Shown: positions 42,204 through 53,376 of the stretch, one piece after another
How the letters are laid out: each line of letters starts with the position of its first letter
Numbering within the stretch: position 1 is the first letter of the stretch
From: Oceanisphaera profunda
Lineage (GTDB): Bacteria > Pseudomonadota > Gammaproteobacteria > Enterobacterales > Aeromonadaceae
DNA length: 64,000 nucleotides
Assembly: GCF_002157895.1 (NCBI RefSeq)
Contig: NZ_CP021377.1
Coordinates: 1,984,001 to 2,048,000, forward strand
Direction of reading: 5' to 3'
Made by a program: the position numbers and the translations under genes
Notes under the pieces: model-generated
Told to the model about the DNA's origin: nothing
Seen by the model: the letters and a program-made list of their open reading frames with translations, nothing else
The model's database searches: none

Positions 42204-44864
42204 TTAACCCGTATTACGCATTCCAGCGGCGATGCCGGCTATGGTCACCATCAGTGCTTGATCCAATACCGGATGAATTTCGCCTTCTTGTAAGCGCGAG
42301 CGTTTTAATAATTCTGCCTGCAGCACGTTTAGCGGATCCGTATAAGGGTTGCGTAACTTGATGGACTCCTTGATCCAAGGCTCATTGGATAACAGCTCGC
42401 CTTCTTCTTTTAGGTGCAGTATCAAATCCATGCTGGCGCGCAGCTCATCGCGTAATTTTTTGCCCAGCGGTTTTAGAGATTCAGGCACCAGCAGGCTGTC
42501 GTAGTAGGCGGCCAAGCCTAAGTCTGCTTTCAAAAATACCATTTCCAGCATATCCAGCCGGGCGCGGAAGAATGGCCAGTCTTTATTCATCGCCATTAGC
42601 GTGCTTTCATCACCGGCCTCTATTACCGCGGCTAAGCCTTTATGGGCGCCCAACCAAGCTGGGAGCATCAAGCGGTTTTGCGTCCAAGCAAAAATCCACG
42701 GGATGGCGCGCAGGCTCTCTACGCCACCATTGGGTCTGCGCTTAGCGGGGCGAGAGCCCAGCGGCAGTTTACCTAATTCCAGCTCCGGGGTGGCGGCACG
42801 GAAATAGGGCACAAAGTCCGGCTCATCGCGAATAAGCGAACGGTAATGGGCGCAAGACACCTCGCTCATGGTTTCCATCAGATCCCGCCACTCAGGCTTA
42901 GGCTCTGGCGGTGGTAGCAAGTTGGCTTCTAATACCGCGCTGGTGTAGAGCGCTAAGCTGTCGATGGCTACCTTGGGCAGGCCAAACTTAAAGCGGATCA
43001 TCTCGCCTTGCTCGGTAACGCGCAGACCGCCAAGCGTTGAACCGGGGGGTTGGGCCAAAATGGCTTGGTGAGCGGGGCCGCCGCCGCGACCTAAGCTGCC
43101 GCCACGGCCGTGGAACAAGGTCAACTTGATCTGCTCTTGCTCGCTGATGCCGACCAGTTTCTCCATGGCGCTGTACTGGGCCCAACCGGCGGCCATCATG
43201 CCTGCATCTTTGGCCGAGTCGGAATAACCGATCATTACGTATTGGCGCCCTTGCAGATAACCGCGATACCAAGGCAGGGCGTAAAGCTGGGCTATTACAT
43301 CGGCGCCGTTATTTAAGTCATCCAAGGTTTCAAATAAAGGGGCCACGGGCAGCGGGAAGCTGACGCCACTTTCTTTAAGCAACAGTTGTACCGCCAGTAC
43401 ATCGGACGGCGCGCCGGCCATGGAGATAATGTAAATACCAAAAGCATCTTGTGGATGCTGAGCGATCACTTGGCAGGTATCTAATACCTCTTGGGTGTCG
43501 GCACTGGGCTGCCATTGGCCCATTGCTCCTTGGCGAGGTAACAGCGGGCGGCGTGAATTAAGTTCGTTAAGCAAGAAAGCCTGCTTGTCCGCTTCGCTCC
43601 AATCGCCGTAGTTACCTAGGCCTAAATAACCGGTGATCTCAGACAGCGCTTGGGTGTGGCGCTCGGCGTCTTGGCGAATATCGAGTTTTAAGAGATGAAT
43701 ACCGAAACAGGCCACTTTGCGGATCACATCTAACAATAAGCCGTCGGCAATCTTGCCTAAGCCACATTCTTGTAGCGAGCGATAACACAGCTCCAGAGGC
43801 TGGCGCAGTTGTTCATTGCTGGTGATCAAGTCTCGAGCATCGGTGCTTTGGCCTTGCACCTGCGCATTGAGGTAGGCCAGTGTTTCCCGTAAGTCTTCGC
43901 GCAGCTTGCGTAATAAGGCGCGATAAGGCTCGTCGCTTTCGCCACGCGCTTGCGGCAATGACTGGCTGACCCGGTGCAGCTCATCACTGGCTTCCGACAT
44001 CGACAGCTCAGAAACCAGTTCTTGAATATCATCAAGAAACAGTGAGCTGGCGACCCAACGGCCCAACAGCAGCACTTCTTGCGTCACCTTGGCGGTTACA
44101 AAGGGGTTGCCGTCACGGTCGCCGCCCATCCAAGAGGTAAAGCGCACCGGTGCGGCATCCAGCGGGAGGCGCATATTCAACTGGGATTGTAATTGTTGGT
44201 CGAGCTGGCGCATAAACTGCGGCAGTGCCGGCCATACGCTGTTTTCTATCACCGCAAAGCCCCAACGCGCTTCGTCTACTGGAGTGGGGCGCTGAGAGCG
44301 AATTTCTTTACTGTGCCAGCCTTGGGTGATGAGTTGCTCGACGCGCGTCAGTAACTCGGCTTTTTCCGCTTGCGGTAAATCCAGCTCCAGTGCAGCCAAG
44401 CAGTCATTGAGCTGCACATGTTTGTGAATAAAGGTGCGGCGCGTGACTTCGGTGGGGTGCGCGGTTAGCACTAAATCAATGTCCAACTCACTCAGCGCGG
44501 CCTTGATGTTATCCGGGTGTATATTGGCTTGCTTTAAGCGCTCAAACACCTCGCTGAGGGGGCCGGCACCGGCATTATGTTGGGTTTGGCGAGATATGGT
44601 ATGAAATTGCTCAGCAACGTTGGCCAGATTCAAAAACTGACTAAAGGCGCGGGCCACCGGTAATAACTCGTCGTCACTCAAGTGTTTGAGCGTGTCGAGC
44701 AGTAACTCTTGGTCTTGGTCATTACCTTGGCGCGCCGACTTAGCCAGTTGGCGAATGGTTTCTATTTTGTCGAGAAAGCTAGTGCCGTGGTGATCCTTAA
44801 TCGCATCGCCCAGCAATTGCCCCAGCAGGCCGACGTTGGCTCTGAGTGGTGCATGATTATCCAT
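42204..44864 (-). CDS. ppc: Phosphoenolpyruvate carboxylase
   Basis: The 886-residue enzyme has standard Ppc motifs: [14 protein letters not shown] near 134-147 (catalytic His), [29 protein letters not shown] (catalytic Lys region), [34 protein letters not shown], and the C-terminal MRNTG required in this family. It adds bicarbonate to PEP to form oxaloacetate, refilling the TCA cycle. It opposes PckA (14242-15855). ATG 44864. Monocistronic, with its own terminator. Confidence 0.97.
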   Translation of the reverse strand: MDNHAPLRANVGLLGQLLGDAIKDHHGTSFLDKIETIRQLAKSARQGNDQDQELLLDTLKHLSDDELLPVARAFSQFLNLANVAEQFHTISRQTQHNAGAGPLSEVFERLKQANIHPDNIKAALSELDIDLVLTAHPTEVTRRTFIHKHVQLNDCLAALELDLPQAEKAELLTRVEQLITQGWHSKEIRSQRPTPVDEARWGFAVIENSVWPALPQFMRQLDQQLQSQLNMRLPLDAAPVRFTSWMGGDRDGNPFVTAKVTQEVLLLGRWVASSLFLDDIQELVSELSMSEASDELHRVSQSLPQARGESDEPYRALLRKLREDLRETLAYLNAQVQGQSTDARDLITSNEQLRQPLELCYRSLQECGLGKIADGLLLDVIRKVACFGIHLLKLDIRQDAERHTQALSEITGYLGLGNYGDWSEADKQAFLLNELNSRRPLLPRQGAMGQWQPSADTQEVLDTCQVIAQHPQDAFGIYIISMAGAPSDVLAVQLLLKESGVSFPLPVAPLFETLDDLNNGADVIAQLYALPWYRGYLQGRQYVMIGYSDSAKDAGMMAAGWAQYSAMEKLVGISEQEQIKLTLFHGRGGSLGRGGGPAHQAILAQPPGSTLGGLRVTEQGEMIRFKFGLPKVAIDSLALYTSAVLEANLLPPPEPKPEWRDLMETMSEVSCAHYRSLIRDEPDFVPYFRAATPELELGKLPLGSRPAKRRPNGGVESLRAIPWIFAWTQNRLMLPAWLGAHKGLAAVIEAGDESTLMAMNKDWPFFRARLDMLEMVFLKADLGLAAYYDSLLVPESLKPLGKKLRDELRASMDLILHLKEEGELLSNEPWIKESIKLRNPYTDPLNVLQAELLKRSRLQEGEIHPVLDQALMVTIAGIAAGMRNTG

Positions 44865-45579
44865 ATCTCTGCCTCGTTATTGAATTGTTATCGGTATTTA
44901 TTGAATGCTACCGTTGTTTTTATGCGTGTAAATTCGTAGCGAAATCTTATATAGCCTGCTTTCGCGAACGCGGTCAATGTTAGTGACGCAGCAGCACTGG
45001 TTTTGCGAGCAAGTTCGAAGATTGAGTACAGCGCCGAGCGCTAAGCACTAAGCACTAAGAAAAATAAAGAGCTAAAGTTTTTTTGCCACGCCTCTTTGTT
45101 TACGAGAAGCACGGAACTCACGGAAAAATAGTGATCAGATCTTAATAAAGCCGGTGAAGGGGACGAGCTAACGCCCAGCCTGCACGAGACGAGCATTATG
45201 TTTATGCCGTCATCCTGACGCAGGTCAGGATCTCGCCTTAGATCTTAGTGACTAAACCTATTTGCCACGGAAGCACTTCTGAACTCACGGAATAGTAGTG
45301 AACAGTTCTGAAAAAACTAACATAAGAGCTTTATGGTAAAGGACCAAACACCCAGTCTGCATGAGGCGAGCCCTTACTATTAAATATGTTGCCCCTTGTC
45401 GCACGTGAACTGCGTCCGTGAGTTCCGTGGATTCCGTGGCAAAAATAGCTCTGGCTTTAGCTTTAGATCTTTAGAACATAAAAGCGAGATACCAGGGCCG
45501 TCATACTGGGCTGCGACCCGGTATGACGGCGGTGGGAATGGCTTGTCTGTTTTTAGCTTGGTGCTGGGCGCCGGGCGCT
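44865..45579. repeat. Composite repeat region between ppc and argE
   Basis: No gene is seen in these 715 nt. There is a heptamer tract at 45029-45077 (AAGCACT twice) and CACGGAA pairs near 45113 and 45265. GTGATCAGATC lies at 45131, a palindrome with GCCGTCATCCTGACG near 45204, and TTTATGGTAAAGG near 45331. An inverted TTCCGTG triplet lies at 45413-45441, a CCGTCATACTGGG/CCCGGTATGACGG palindrome at 45498-45530, and a final heptamer tract at 45553-45580 (GGTGCTG, GGCGCCG) that runs into the argE stop. Confidence 0.6.
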
Positions 45580-46779
45580 TTACTTTGCCTCAGCCAAACA
45601 AAAACGACCCACTAAGCGTTGAATAATATCGATAGTGGGTTTCACAAACGATAAGTCCAAGTATTCATCGGGTTGGTGTGCCTGGGCAATATGGCCGGGG
45701 CCCAATACGATAGTTTGGCAACCAAGCTGATTGATAAAGGGCGCTTCGGTACAGTAGTTGACCGCCTCGGCAGCCTTGCCGCTGATCTCGGCGGCAGCGC
45801 GCACTAACTCTCCGTTTGGATCTGTGCTGTAGGCTGGGATAGGTTCATGTAAGTGAAATAATTCCAGCGCATCGGGATACTGCTGTTTAATGGGTTCTAT
45901 GGCGTGATGCAATAAACCCATAAGTTCATCTGGGCCCACACCAGGAATGGGGCGCATATCGAAGTTCAGCTCGCAGCAGGCACAAATACGGTTGGGGCTG
46001 TCGCCGCCGAACAGCGAGCCTAAGTTTAGCGTTGGCTGTGGCACCTTAAAATGAGTATTGCCGTAGTTTTCTTTCAGTTGGCGCTGTAAGTCTAATAAAC
46101 GGCCCATCACTTTATGCATAATTTCTAGCGCATTGACGCCATTTGCGGGGTCTGAACTGTGGCCGCTTTTGCCGGTAATACGAATGCCTTCTGACATATG
46201 GCCTTTGTGCATCATGACCGGTACTAAACCGGTCGGCTCACCAATAACTGCATAATCCGGCTTAATGGCCATGGCACTGGCAATGGCGCGGGCACCGGCC
46301 ATGGTGGTTTCTTCATCGGCGGTGGCCAAGATGCGAATCGGCTTAGTGAGCTTGCTTAAGTCCATGTCTTTTAGGGCTTCGATAATAAAGGCAAAGAAGC
46401 CTTTCATGTCGATCACACCCAAGCCATAGAGGCGGCCATTTTCTTCGGTCAGCTTAAAGGGGTCTTTGGTCCAGCGGCCTTCATCATAAGGCACGGTGTC
46501 GGTATGGCCGGCCAGTAATAAGCCGCCATCGCCTTCGCCGCGGGTGGCCACCATGTTGAATTTGCCGGGTAGGCCGTCAAGTTCCGTGACCTCTACCGCA
46601 AAGCCTAGCTGACTAAACCAGTCGGCTAATAAGCGGATCACTTTTTCGTTACTTTGGTCCCAGCTGGACTCAGTACTACTAATAGAGGGCAGGGCGATCA
46701 AGTCGCGATACATATCCATCAACTGAAACTGCTTAGATGGGCCGGTTGATGAGGGTTTTAATGACTGTGTTAGTGGCAT
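45580..46779 (-). CDS. argE: Acetylornithine deacetylase
   Basis: The 399-residue M20-family metallopeptidase-like enzyme has zinc-site motifs [35 protein letters not shown] (catalytic Glu) and GEPTGLVP, ending with [14 protein letters not shown]. It removes acetate from N-acetylornithine to give ornithine. The frame opens at a TTG (46818), but ATG 46779 has CGGAGTG upstream and the usual length. It is divergent from argCBFG with ARG boxes between, as in enterics. The downstream fusion ArgH(A) supplies acetyltransferase, so the linear acetyl cycle is implied. Confidence 0.95.
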   Translation of the reverse strand: MPLTQSLKPSSTGPSKQFQLMDMYRDLIALPSISSTESSWDQSNEKVIRLLADWFSQLGFAVEVTELDGLPGKFNMVATRGEGDGGLLLAGHTDTVPYDEGRWTKDPFKLTEENGRLYGLGVIDMKGFFAFIIEALKDMDLSKLTKPIRILATADEETTMAGARAIASAMAIKPDYAVIGEPTGLVPVMMHKGHMSEGIRITGKSGHSSDPANGVNALEIMHKVMGRLLDLQRQLKENYGNTHFKVPQPTLNLGSLFGGDSPNRICACCELNFDMRPIPGVGPDELMGLLHHAIEPIKQQYPDALELFHLHEPIPAYSTDPNGELVRAAAEISGKAAEAVNYCTEAPFINQLGCQTIVLGPGHIAQAHQPDEYLDLSFVKPTIDIIQRLVGRFCLAEAK

Positions 46780-46800
46780 GGACACTCCGTAAAAAGTTAT

Positions 46801-46835
46801 CAAATTTATATTCAACAATGTTGCATAAGTATTTG
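46801..46835. promoter_or_regulatory. ArgR operator: two tandem ARG boxes
   Basis: CAAATTTATATTCA (46801-46814) and TGCATAAGTATTTG (46822-46835) each resemble the palindrome TGAATWWWWATTCA. Their centres are 21 bp apart, the spacing of paired 18-bp ARG boxes with a 3-bp gap that one ArgR hexamer contacts. They lie just before argE and in front of divergent argC, so one site can repress both. Confidence 0.7.
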
Positions 46836-47051
46836 TTCATTGCTAGTCTGGCGACCTATTCTTTTCTGGGTAATTAGCGTAGCAAATGGCCATGTTTTTC
46901 CATTCTTTATTGCGGCGACGACGACAGCTCGCCTAAGCCAATGTTATAGGGTCTAGCAAAATATCCCTTAGGGTGACATAAGCCCTGAAAACACGCTAGG
47001 CTGACGCCTGAACCCTTATCCAGCCAAAATTTAAATAGACGGACCTGCCCC

Positions 47052-48065
47052 ATGTTAAAAGCTGCAATTATTGGTGCTAGCGGATACACCGGAGCCGAAC
47101 TGGCCGGTTTAATCCATGCACATCCTAACCTGACGCTCGCCGGCCTTTATGTTTCTGAAGGTAGCTTAGACGCTCATAAACCCTTTGCCAGCTTGTACCC
47201 GCGCTGGCGCGGTGTGATTGATGCGCCAGTACTGCCGCTCGATGATGATGCGCTGAGCCGTATTTATGCTGACGCCGACCTAGTGCTGTTGGCTACCGCC
47301 CACGAAGTGAGCCATGACTTAGCGCCCGGCTTTTTAGCTAAGGGCCTGCCGGTTTTTGATTTATCCGGTGCCTTTCGTGTGCCCGGTGACGACTTTTATC
47401 AGCGCTTTTATGGTTTTACTCACCAGTTTGGCGACTGGCTCAGCAAGGCGGCTTATGGCTTAGCCGAATGGAATCAAGACGCGATTAAGCAAGCACAATT
47501 AATTGCCGTACCCGGCTGTTATCCCACGGCTTCTCTTACCGCCTTAAAGCCGTTACAAACAGCTGGCCTGATGGCCGCCGGACGTAAGCCGATTATCAGT
47601 GCCGTTTCCGGTGTCACCGGTGCGGGACGCAAGGCGAGCCTCGCGACCAGCTTTTGTGAAGTGAGCTTTAAGCCTTATGGCGTGCTCAATCATCGTCATC
47701 AGCCAGAGATCAGTCATCATCTGAGCAATCAGGTGGTCTTTCAGCCGCATTTGGGTAACTTTAATCGCGGTATTTTGGCCACTATTTATGTAGAGCTAAA
47801 TGATGACGTGACCGATGAGCAAATCGCTAGCGCATATCACAGCGCCTACGACGGTCAGAAGATCGTGCGTATCACGGATCAATGGCCACAGATCAATGAT
47901 GTAGCGGGCACGCCATTTTGCGACCTGCACTGGGCTCGTGACGGCAACCAACTAATAGTGGTGTCGGCCATCGACAACCTGTTAAAGGGCGCGGCCAGTC
48001 AGGCTATTCAATGTATTAATATTCACCAAGGATTCTCGCCGTTGGCGGGTTTGGTGCAGGAGTAA
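47052..48065 (+). CDS. argC: N-acetyl-gamma-glutamyl-phosphate reductase
   Basis: The 337-residue protein begins with the NADP-binding [16 protein letters not shown] and contains FDLSGAFRV, the catalytic Cys in [19 protein letters not shown] and the His region in LNHRHQPEI. It reduces acetylglutamyl phosphate to the semialdehyde, the third step of arginine synthesis. ATG 47052 has a GGACC-type weak site. It is first of argC-argB-argF-argG, with argB starting 6 nt after its stop. Confidence 0.96.
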   Translation: MLKAAIIGASGYTGAELAGLIHAHPNLTLAGLYVSEGSLDAHKPFASLYPRWRGVIDAPVLPLDDDALSRIYADADLVLLATAHEVSHDLAPGFLAKGLPVFDLSGAFRVPGDDFYQRFYGFTHQFGDWLSKAAYGLAEWNQDAIKQAQLIAVPGCYPTASLTALKPLQTAGLMAAGRKPIISAVSGVTGAGRKASLATSFCEVSFKPYGVLNHRHQPEISHHLSNQVVFQPHLGNFNRGILATIYVELNDDVTDEQIASAYHSAYDGQKIVRITDQWPQINDVAGTPFCDLHWARDGNQLIVVSAIDNLLKGAASQAIQCINIHQGFSPLAGLVQE

Positions 48066-48071
48066 GCTTTG

Positions 48072-48860
48072 ATGACCACGCAAACTAGCCCGTTAATTAT
48101 TAAGCTCGGCGGCACCCTACTAGAAAGTAACGATGCCTTGGCGGCGTTATTTACCACCTTGAATTCGTTTATTGAGCAAGTAAAACGGCCATTGGTATTA
48201 GTGCACGGCGGCGGCGTGTTGGTCGATAACCAACTGGCGGCCATGGGTCTAACATCGACCAAGAAAGATGGCCTGCGGGTCACGCCATTGGAGCATATTC
48301 CAGTGATCGCCGGCGCCTTGGCCGGTACGGCTAATAAGCTGCTGCTGGCGCAAGCCATCGCCCACAATATTAGTGCGGTGGGTTTGTGCTTAGGTGATGG
48401 CGGCTTATGCCGCGTTAGCCAGCTGGATCCTGAGCTGGGTTCGGTCGGCAAGGTAGACGGCGGTGACGCTACCTTAATTAGCACGCTCTTAAATGCAGGC
48501 TTTATGCCGGTGATCAGCTCTATTGGTATTACCGCTGACGGTCAGTTGATGAACGTAAATGCGGATCAAGCGGCCACTGCCATTGCCGAAGTGCTGGATG
48601 CAGATTTAGTGATGCTGTCGGATGTGAGTGGCATTCTTGACGGTGAGCGTCAGTTGATTAATTCACTGACCGAGACTCGCGCCTTGGAGCTGATGCAACA
48701 AGGGGTGATCAAAGATGGCATGGCGGTAAAGGTGAAAGCCGCACTGCAAGCCACTAAAACTTTGGGTAAACCGGTTGCCGTGGGCAGCTGGCGTAGTCCG
48801 GAACAATTATTGTCGCTGCTGGCAGGTGAGTCAGAGTTTGGCACTCGGATTTCGCATTAA
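48072..48860 (+). CDS. argB: Acetylglutamate kinase
   Basis: The 262-residue amino acid kinase has IIKLGGTLLESNDA, LVLVHGGGVLVDNQLAAMG, GDGGLCRV, NVNADQAATAIAEVL and MLSDVSGILDGE. It phosphorylates N-acetylglutamate. The enteric-type short form is expected to be insensitive to arginine feedback. ATG 48072 follows one codon after an upstream TTG. The stop is 28 nt before argF. Confidence 0.96.
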   Translation: MTTQTSPLIIKLGGTLLESNDALAALFTTLNSFIEQVKRPLVLVHGGGVLVDNQLAAMGLTSTKKDGLRVTPLEHIPVIAGALAGTANKLLLAQAIAHNISAVGLCLGDGGLCRVSQLDPELGSVGKVDGGDATLISTLLNAGFMPVISSIGITADGQLMNVNADQAATAIAEVLDADLVMLSDVSGILDGERQLINSLTETRALELMQQGVIKDGMAVKVKAALQATKTLGKPVAVGSWRSPEQLLSLLAGESEFGTRISH

Positions 48861-48888
48861 AGACCTATCTCAAACTAAGGAAGAGAAG

Positions 48889-49806
48889 ATGCAGCATTTA
48901 TTAAGCCTAAAAGATTACAGCAAGCAGCAAATAGAAGACATTTTAGCATTGGCCAAAGACTTAAAAGCGAATCCCGCCAAGTATGCGGAGGAGCTCAAAG
49001 GCAAAAGCGTAGTGACCTTGTTTGAGAAACCCTCATTGCGTACTCGCGTCACGCTGGATATCGGTATTAATCGCTTGGGCGGTCATGCGGTCTATTTAGA
49101 CAGCCAAAATGGCGCCATGGGCAGCCGCGAAACCGTTAAAGACTTTGCCGCTAACTTATCTCGCTGGTGCCAAGCAATAGTGGCGCGAGTTTACGACCAT
49201 CAAACGCTGGTCGAAATGGCAAAATATGCACAAGTTCCAGTAATCAATTCCTTATGTAACCTGTATCATCCGTGTCAGGCATTGGCAGACTTTATGACCA
49301 TTGCCGAGCACCATGATGATTTGAGCAAGGTACATCTGGCCTACGTGGGCGATGGTAATAACGTGACCAACTCACTGCTGCTGACCGGTGCTATTTTAGG
49401 TGCGACCGTCAGTTCGGTTTGCCCCCGTGGCCGCAACGTAGATGCCCAAGTATTAAAAGAAGCCGAAGCGCTGGCTGCCATCAGTGGTGGTAAGGTGCAG
49501 GTCGCCGATAGTCTGGATGACATTACCGACATCGACGTGCTCTATACCGATACTTGGGTGTCTATGGGTGATGAAACCCCGTTAGAGCAAGTAGCGGAAG
49601 TGTTCATGCCTTATCAGATCAATCAGGCCCTGCTCGATAAAACCGGCGCCAAACAGGTATTGCATTGCCAGCCTGCGCACCGTGAATTAGAAATAACTTC
49701 TGAGGTAATGGACGGTCCGTCCTCCTTTATCCTCGACCAAGCTGAAAATCGCATGCATGTGCAAAATGCCGTGCTGCTGACATTGATTAACAGGGATACG
49801 CACTAA
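48889..49806 (+). CDS. argF: Ornithine carbamoyltransferase
   Basis: A 305-residue transcarbamylase. The carbamoyl-phosphate loop is FEKPSLRTR (45-53), and [18 protein letters not shown] (ornithine loop SMG) and H259-C260-Q261-P262 follow. Most OTCases read HCLP at the last site, so Gln here is a variation. The frame opens upstream within argB, but ATG 48889 has AAGGAAGAG and begins [10 protein letters not shown] like the family. It makes citrulline from ornithine and carbamoyl phosphate. It shares one base with argG (TAATG). Confidence 0.95.
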   Translation: MQHLLSLKDYSKQQIEDILALAKDLKANPAKYAEELKGKSVVTLFEKPSLRTRVTLDIGINRLGGHAVYLDSQNGAMGSRETVKDFAANLSRWCQAIVARVYDHQTLVEMAKYAQVPVINSLCNLYHPCQALADFMTIAEHHDDLSKVHLAYVGDGNNVTNSLLLTGAILGATVSSVCPRGRNVDAQVLKEAEALAAISGGKVQVADSLDDITDIDVLYTDTWVSMGDETPLEQVAEVFMPYQINQALLDKTGAKQVLHCQPAHRELEITSEVMDGPSSFILDQAENRMHVQNAVLLTLINRDTH

Positions 49807-51017
49807 TGAGCCAATTCAAAAAAATTCTGCTGGCCTACTCAGGCGGTTTAGACACTTCTGCCATCATTCCATGGTTGAAAGAAAACTATGAAGGTTGTGA
49901 GATTATTGCCTTCGTAGGTGACGTAGGCCAAGGCGCAGACGAGCTGGACGGCATTGAAGCCAAGGCTTTAGAGTCAGGCGCAGTAAAGTGCATCGTTGCT
50001 GACTTGAAAGACGAGTTCGTAAACGACTATGTGTATCCGACGCTGAAAAGCGGCGCTATTTACGAAGGTACTTATTTACTGGGTACTTCTATGGCGCGTC
50101 CGATTATCGCTAAAGCCATGGCCGAAGCGGCACTGGCCGAAGGTGCAGAAGCCATTGCCCACGGTTGTACCGGTAAAGGTAACGACCAAGTACGCTTTGA
50201 AGGTGCAGTTGCTGCATTAGCTCCTCAGTTGGCCATTATTGCCCCTTGGCGTATCTGGGACATGAAGAGCCGTGAAGACTTGTTGGATTATTTGGCTGAG
50301 CGCAATATCAAGACTACCGCCAGTGCCACTAAGATCTATTCTCGTGACGCCAACGCCTTCCATATCTCTACTGAAGGTGGCGAATTAGAAAGCACCTGGA
50401 ACGAGCCATCTGAGCAAGCCTGGACTTGGACTGTGTCCCCAGAGCAAGCTCCTGATAAAGCCGAGACTTTATCTTTGACCGTAGTTGAAGGCCGCATTAC
50501 TGCGTTGGACGGCGTAGAAATGACCCCGTACAACTTGCTGGTTGAGCTGAACGACCGTGCGGCTAAGCATGGCGTGGGTCGCGTAGATATCGTAGAAAAC
50601 CGTTTGGTGGGCATGAAGTCGCGCGGTTGCTACGAAACTCCAGGTGGTACCGTGATGATGGCGGCACTGCGCGCCATTGAAGAACTGGTATTAGATAAGC
50701 CGACTCGCGCCTGGCGTGAGCGTGTGGGTGCTGAGTTCTCCCACTTGGTATACGACGGCCGTTGGTTCACTCCTTTATGCAAGGCACTGTTAGCGTCTGC
50801 TAATGCCATTGCTGAAGACGTATCCGGTGAAGTAGTAATTAAGTTGTACAAAGGTCAGGTAACGGCAATTCAGAAGTCTTCTCCTAATAGCTTGTACTCT
50901 GAAGAGTTCGCTACCTTCGGTGAAGACGAAGTGTACGACCAAAGCCATGCTGAAGGCTTTATCCGTTTGTACTCGTTGGCCAGCCGCATCAAAGCGCTGA
51001 ACAACCTGAAGAAGTAA
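49806..51017 (+). CDS. argG: Argininosuccinate synthase
   Basis: The 403-residue enzyme has the ATP pyrophosphatase loop [14 protein letters not shown] near 9-22, then [24 protein letters not shown] and [18 protein letters not shown]. It joins citrulline to aspartate. It is translationally coupled to argF by a one-base overlap. A strong terminator follows 15 nt after the stop, so argH(A) is not on the same main transcript. The codon choice looks highly biased (GGT, GAA, CGT), as in strongly expressed genes. Confidence 0.97.
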   Translation: MSQFKKILLAYSGGLDTSAIIPWLKENYEGCEIIAFVGDVGQGADELDGIEAKALESGAVKCIVADLKDEFVNDYVYPTLKSGAIYEGTYLLGTSMARPIIAKAMAEAALAEGAEAIAHGCTGKGNDQVRFEGAVAALAPQLAIIAPWRIWDMKSREDLLDYLAERNIKTTASATKIYSRDANAFHISTEGGELESTWNEPSEQAWTWTVSPEQAPDKAETLSLTVVEGRITALDGVEMTPYNLLVELNDRAAKHGVGRVDIVENRLVGMKSRGCYETPGGTVMMAALRAIEELVLDKPTRAWRERVGAEFSHLVYDGRWFTPLCKALLASANAIAEDVSGEVVIKLYKGQVTAIQKSSPNSLYSEEFATFGEDEVYDQSHAEGFIRLYSLASRIKALNNLKK

Positions 51018-51032
51018 GTTTCACTAAAAATA

Positions 51033-51054
51033 AAAGGGGGCTTAGGCCCCCTTT
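51033..51054 (+). terminator. Intrinsic terminator after argG
   Basis: AAAGGGGGC pairs perfectly with GCCCCCTTT around loop TTAG, followed by GTTTTTT. It closes the argCBFG operon. Confidence 0.85.
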
Positions 51055-51451
51055 GTTTTTTGAGCAAAGTGTTTTTTGAGCTAAAGCTTGAAGTCGTAAG
51101 CTGTAAGTTAAAGAGAAAAACAGAAGCCAGAGCCAAGCCCCGTCGTCATTGCGAGGAGTGCAGCGACGCGGCAATCCATGGTTATGTACCGCGCCGCTGT
51201 AGTATGGATTGCCGCGCTACGCTCGCAAAGACGGAATAAGGACGTACCACAACAGAGCGCAGAGCGGCGTACAGCTTGACGTTTAATCGAGTATCTACGA
51301 TTGGTTTTGGTGTTTTCTTTAGCTCTCAGCTTAAAGCTTACCGCTTCCCGCTTTGTTTTAAGTATAATCTCGAACCACAAGCAGTCCGCCGGCAGCATTA
51401 GGTGTGGCTAACAATCATATTTTAGTAATGTCGTTAAGGAGTACAGCGGTT
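51055..51451. repeat. Repeat-filled gap between argG and argH(A)
   Basis: These 397 nt hold a heptamer tract at 51084-51111 (AAGCTTG, AAGTCGT and so on) and the long GGCAATCCAT palindrome at 51148-51234. A second heptamer tract lies at 51321-51355 (AGCTTAA, AGCTTAC). A TATAAT at 51363-51368 is a likely -10 element for argH(A), but with no good -35 box. There is no gene. Confidence 0.6.
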
Positions 51452-53317
51452 ATGGCACTTTGGGGTGGGCGTTTCAGTCAGGCGGCAGATGCCAAATTTC
51501 AGCAGTTTAATGATTCACTGCGTTTCGATTACCGCTTGGCGGAGCAAGACATTGTCGGCTCTATCGCTTGGTCTAGTGCCCTGTGCAAAGCCGGTGTATT
51601 AACCACAGACGAGCAACAAAAAATTGAGCTGGCCTTAAATGATCTGAAACTACAGGTGATGCAAGACCCCAGCCAGATTTTGCAATCTGATGCCGAAGAC
51701 ATTCACTCTTGGGTGGAAGGTCAGCTGATCAGTGTAGTGGGCGACTTAGGTAAGAAGCTGCACACCGGCCGTAGTCGTAATGACCAAGTCGCCACCGATC
51801 TTAAGTTATGGTGTAAACAGCAAGTGCCCCCTTTGCTGGCTAAAATTGACGAGCTGCAAAAGCAATTGGTTACCGTAGCACGTCAGCAGCAAGCGACCGT
51901 GTTGCCAGGTTATACGCACTTACAGCGTGCTCAGCCGGTGACTTTTGCCCATTGGTGCTTAGCTTACGTGGAAATGCTGGAGCGTGACTTCACCCGTCTG
52001 CAAGATGCCCAAAAGCGCATGGACACTTGTCCGCTGGGCAGTGGCGCCTTGGCCGGTACTGGCTTCCCGATTGACCGTCATGAATTAGCCCATTCATTAG
52101 GCTTCTCATCTCCAACTCGCAATAGCTTGGATTCAGTGTCAGATCGCGACCATGTATTAGAGCTGATGAACTGTGCCGCTAACTCCATGATGCACTTATC
52201 ACGCTTTGCCGAAGACTTGATCTTCTACAATTCCGGCGAGTCTGGCTTTATCGAATTATCCGATCGTGTCACTTCTGGCTCTTCACTGATGCCGCAAAAG
52301 AAAAACCCTGATGCACTAGAGCTGATCCGTGGTAAGACCGGCCGGGTATTCGGTGCCTATGCCGGCATGATGATGACCCTTAAAGCACTGCCTTTGGCGT
52401 ATAACAAAGATATGCAAGAAGACAAAGAAGGGCTGTTTGATGCGCTCGATACTTGGCATGACTGTTTAGAAATGGCCGAGATGGTATTGCACGACATTAA
52501 GCTCAACGAAGACAAAACCCGTGAAGCGGCCCAGGGCGGTTATTCTAACGCCACCGAAATGGCCGATTACTTAGTGAATAAAGGCATTCCGTTCCGTGAA
52601 GCACACCACATAGTAGGTGCAATCGTGGTACATGCCATTGCTAAGAAGCTGCCGATGGAAGAATTACCATTGGCGGACTTTAAAGAGTTTAGCCCGCTTA
52701 TTGAAGACGATGTATTTGGCAAGCTGTCATTAGAGTCTAGTCTTGCCAGCCGTTGTGCCTTAGGTGGCGTAGCGCCGGATCAAGTGGAGTTTGCGCTGAC
52801 CAGTGCTGAGCGTCGTCTGACCCAGCGTGACAGCTCTGGCATTAATGTGCGCAGCGCCCGCTTAACCGACTTAGATGCCATAGAGCGCTTGGTAAACTAC
52901 TGGGCCAACGTGGGTGAGAACTTGCCCCGCGACCGTAAAGATTTGGTCAAAGCAGTAGGGGAGTTCGCGGTAACCGAAGTACAAGGCCAGATCAGCGGCT
53001 GTGCGTCTTTATATGTTTACGACACAGGTCTTGCCGAAGTGCGCTCGCTGGGCGTAGAGCCAGGCTTTCAGAATCAGGGTCAAGGCCGAGCTTTGGTAGA
53101 GAAAGTGCTGCAAAAAGCCGAAGACCTGTCTATTGATAAGGTTATCGTGTTAACGCGGGTACCTGAGTTCTTTATGAAGCAGGGCTTTACCATGACCAGT
53201 AAGTCAATGTTGCCCGAGAAAGTGATGAAAGACTGCGACATGTGTCCTCGTCAGCACGCCTGTGATGAAGTAGCACTGGAAATTTTGCTGAAAGATAAGG
53301 CAAGCTTGCGCAAGTAA
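51452..53317 (+). CDS. argH: Argininosuccinate lyase fused to N-acetylglutamate synthase-like domain, ArgH(A)
   Basis: A 621-residue fusion. Residues 1-457 are argininosuccinate lyase: [24 protein letters not shown] and signature [15 protein letters not shown]. From about 462 a GNAT acetyltransferase follows ([18 protein letters not shown], then acetyl-CoA loop [12 protein letters not shown]), ending in a [10 protein letters not shown] cysteine cluster. Such ArgH(A) proteins of marine gammaproteobacteria perform both the last step and the first acetylation. The frame is open from 51404; ATG 51452 begins the ArgH sequence and AAGGAG is upstream. No separate argA lies here. Terminator at 53377-53404. 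Confidence 0.95.
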   Translation: MALWGGRFSQAADAKFQQFNDSLRFDYRLAEQDIVGSIAWSSALCKAGVLTTDEQQKIELALNDLKLQVMQDPSQILQSDAEDIHSWVEGQLISVVGDLGKKLHTGRSRNDQVATDLKLWCKQQVPPLLAKIDELQKQLVTVARQQQATVLPGYTHLQRAQPVTFAHWCLAYVEMLERDFTRLQDAQKRMDTCPLGSGALAGTGFPIDRHELAHSLGFSSPTRNSLDSVSDRDHVLELMNCAANSMMHLSRFAEDLIFYNSGESGFIELSDRVTSGSSLMPQKKNPDALELIRGKTGRVFGAYAGMMMTLKALPLAYNKDMQEDKEGLFDALDTWHDCLEMAEMVLHDIKLNEDKTREAAQGGYSNATEMADYLVNKGIPFREAHHIVGAIVVHAIAKKLPMEELPLADFKEFSPLIEDDVFGKLSLESSLASRCALGGVAPDQVEFALTSAERRLTQRDSSGINVRSARLTDLDAIERLVNYWANVGENLPRDRKDLVKAVGEFAVTEVQGQISGCASLYVYDTGLAEVRSLGVEPGFQNQGQGRALVEKVLQKAEDLSIDKVIVLTRVPEFFMKQGFTMTSKSMLPEKVMKDCDMCPRQHACDEVALEILLKDKASLRK

Positions 53318-53320
53318 TGC

Positions 53321-53348
53321 GTGAGGAGTGAGGGGGTAGGTGTAAAGC
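53321..53348 (+). repeat. Heptamer-phased tract after argH(A)
   Basis: Four in-phase units (GTGAGGA, GTGAGGG, GGTAGGT, GTAAAGC) begin 3 nt after the stop codon. Confidence 0.5.
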
Positions 53349-53376
53349 CTGGAACCCTTAAATCTGCACATCGCGA

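Noticed and set aside
45396-45626. Open frame of 76 codons in the ppc-argE gap
   Set aside because: It is made of TTCCGTG and palindromic repeats.
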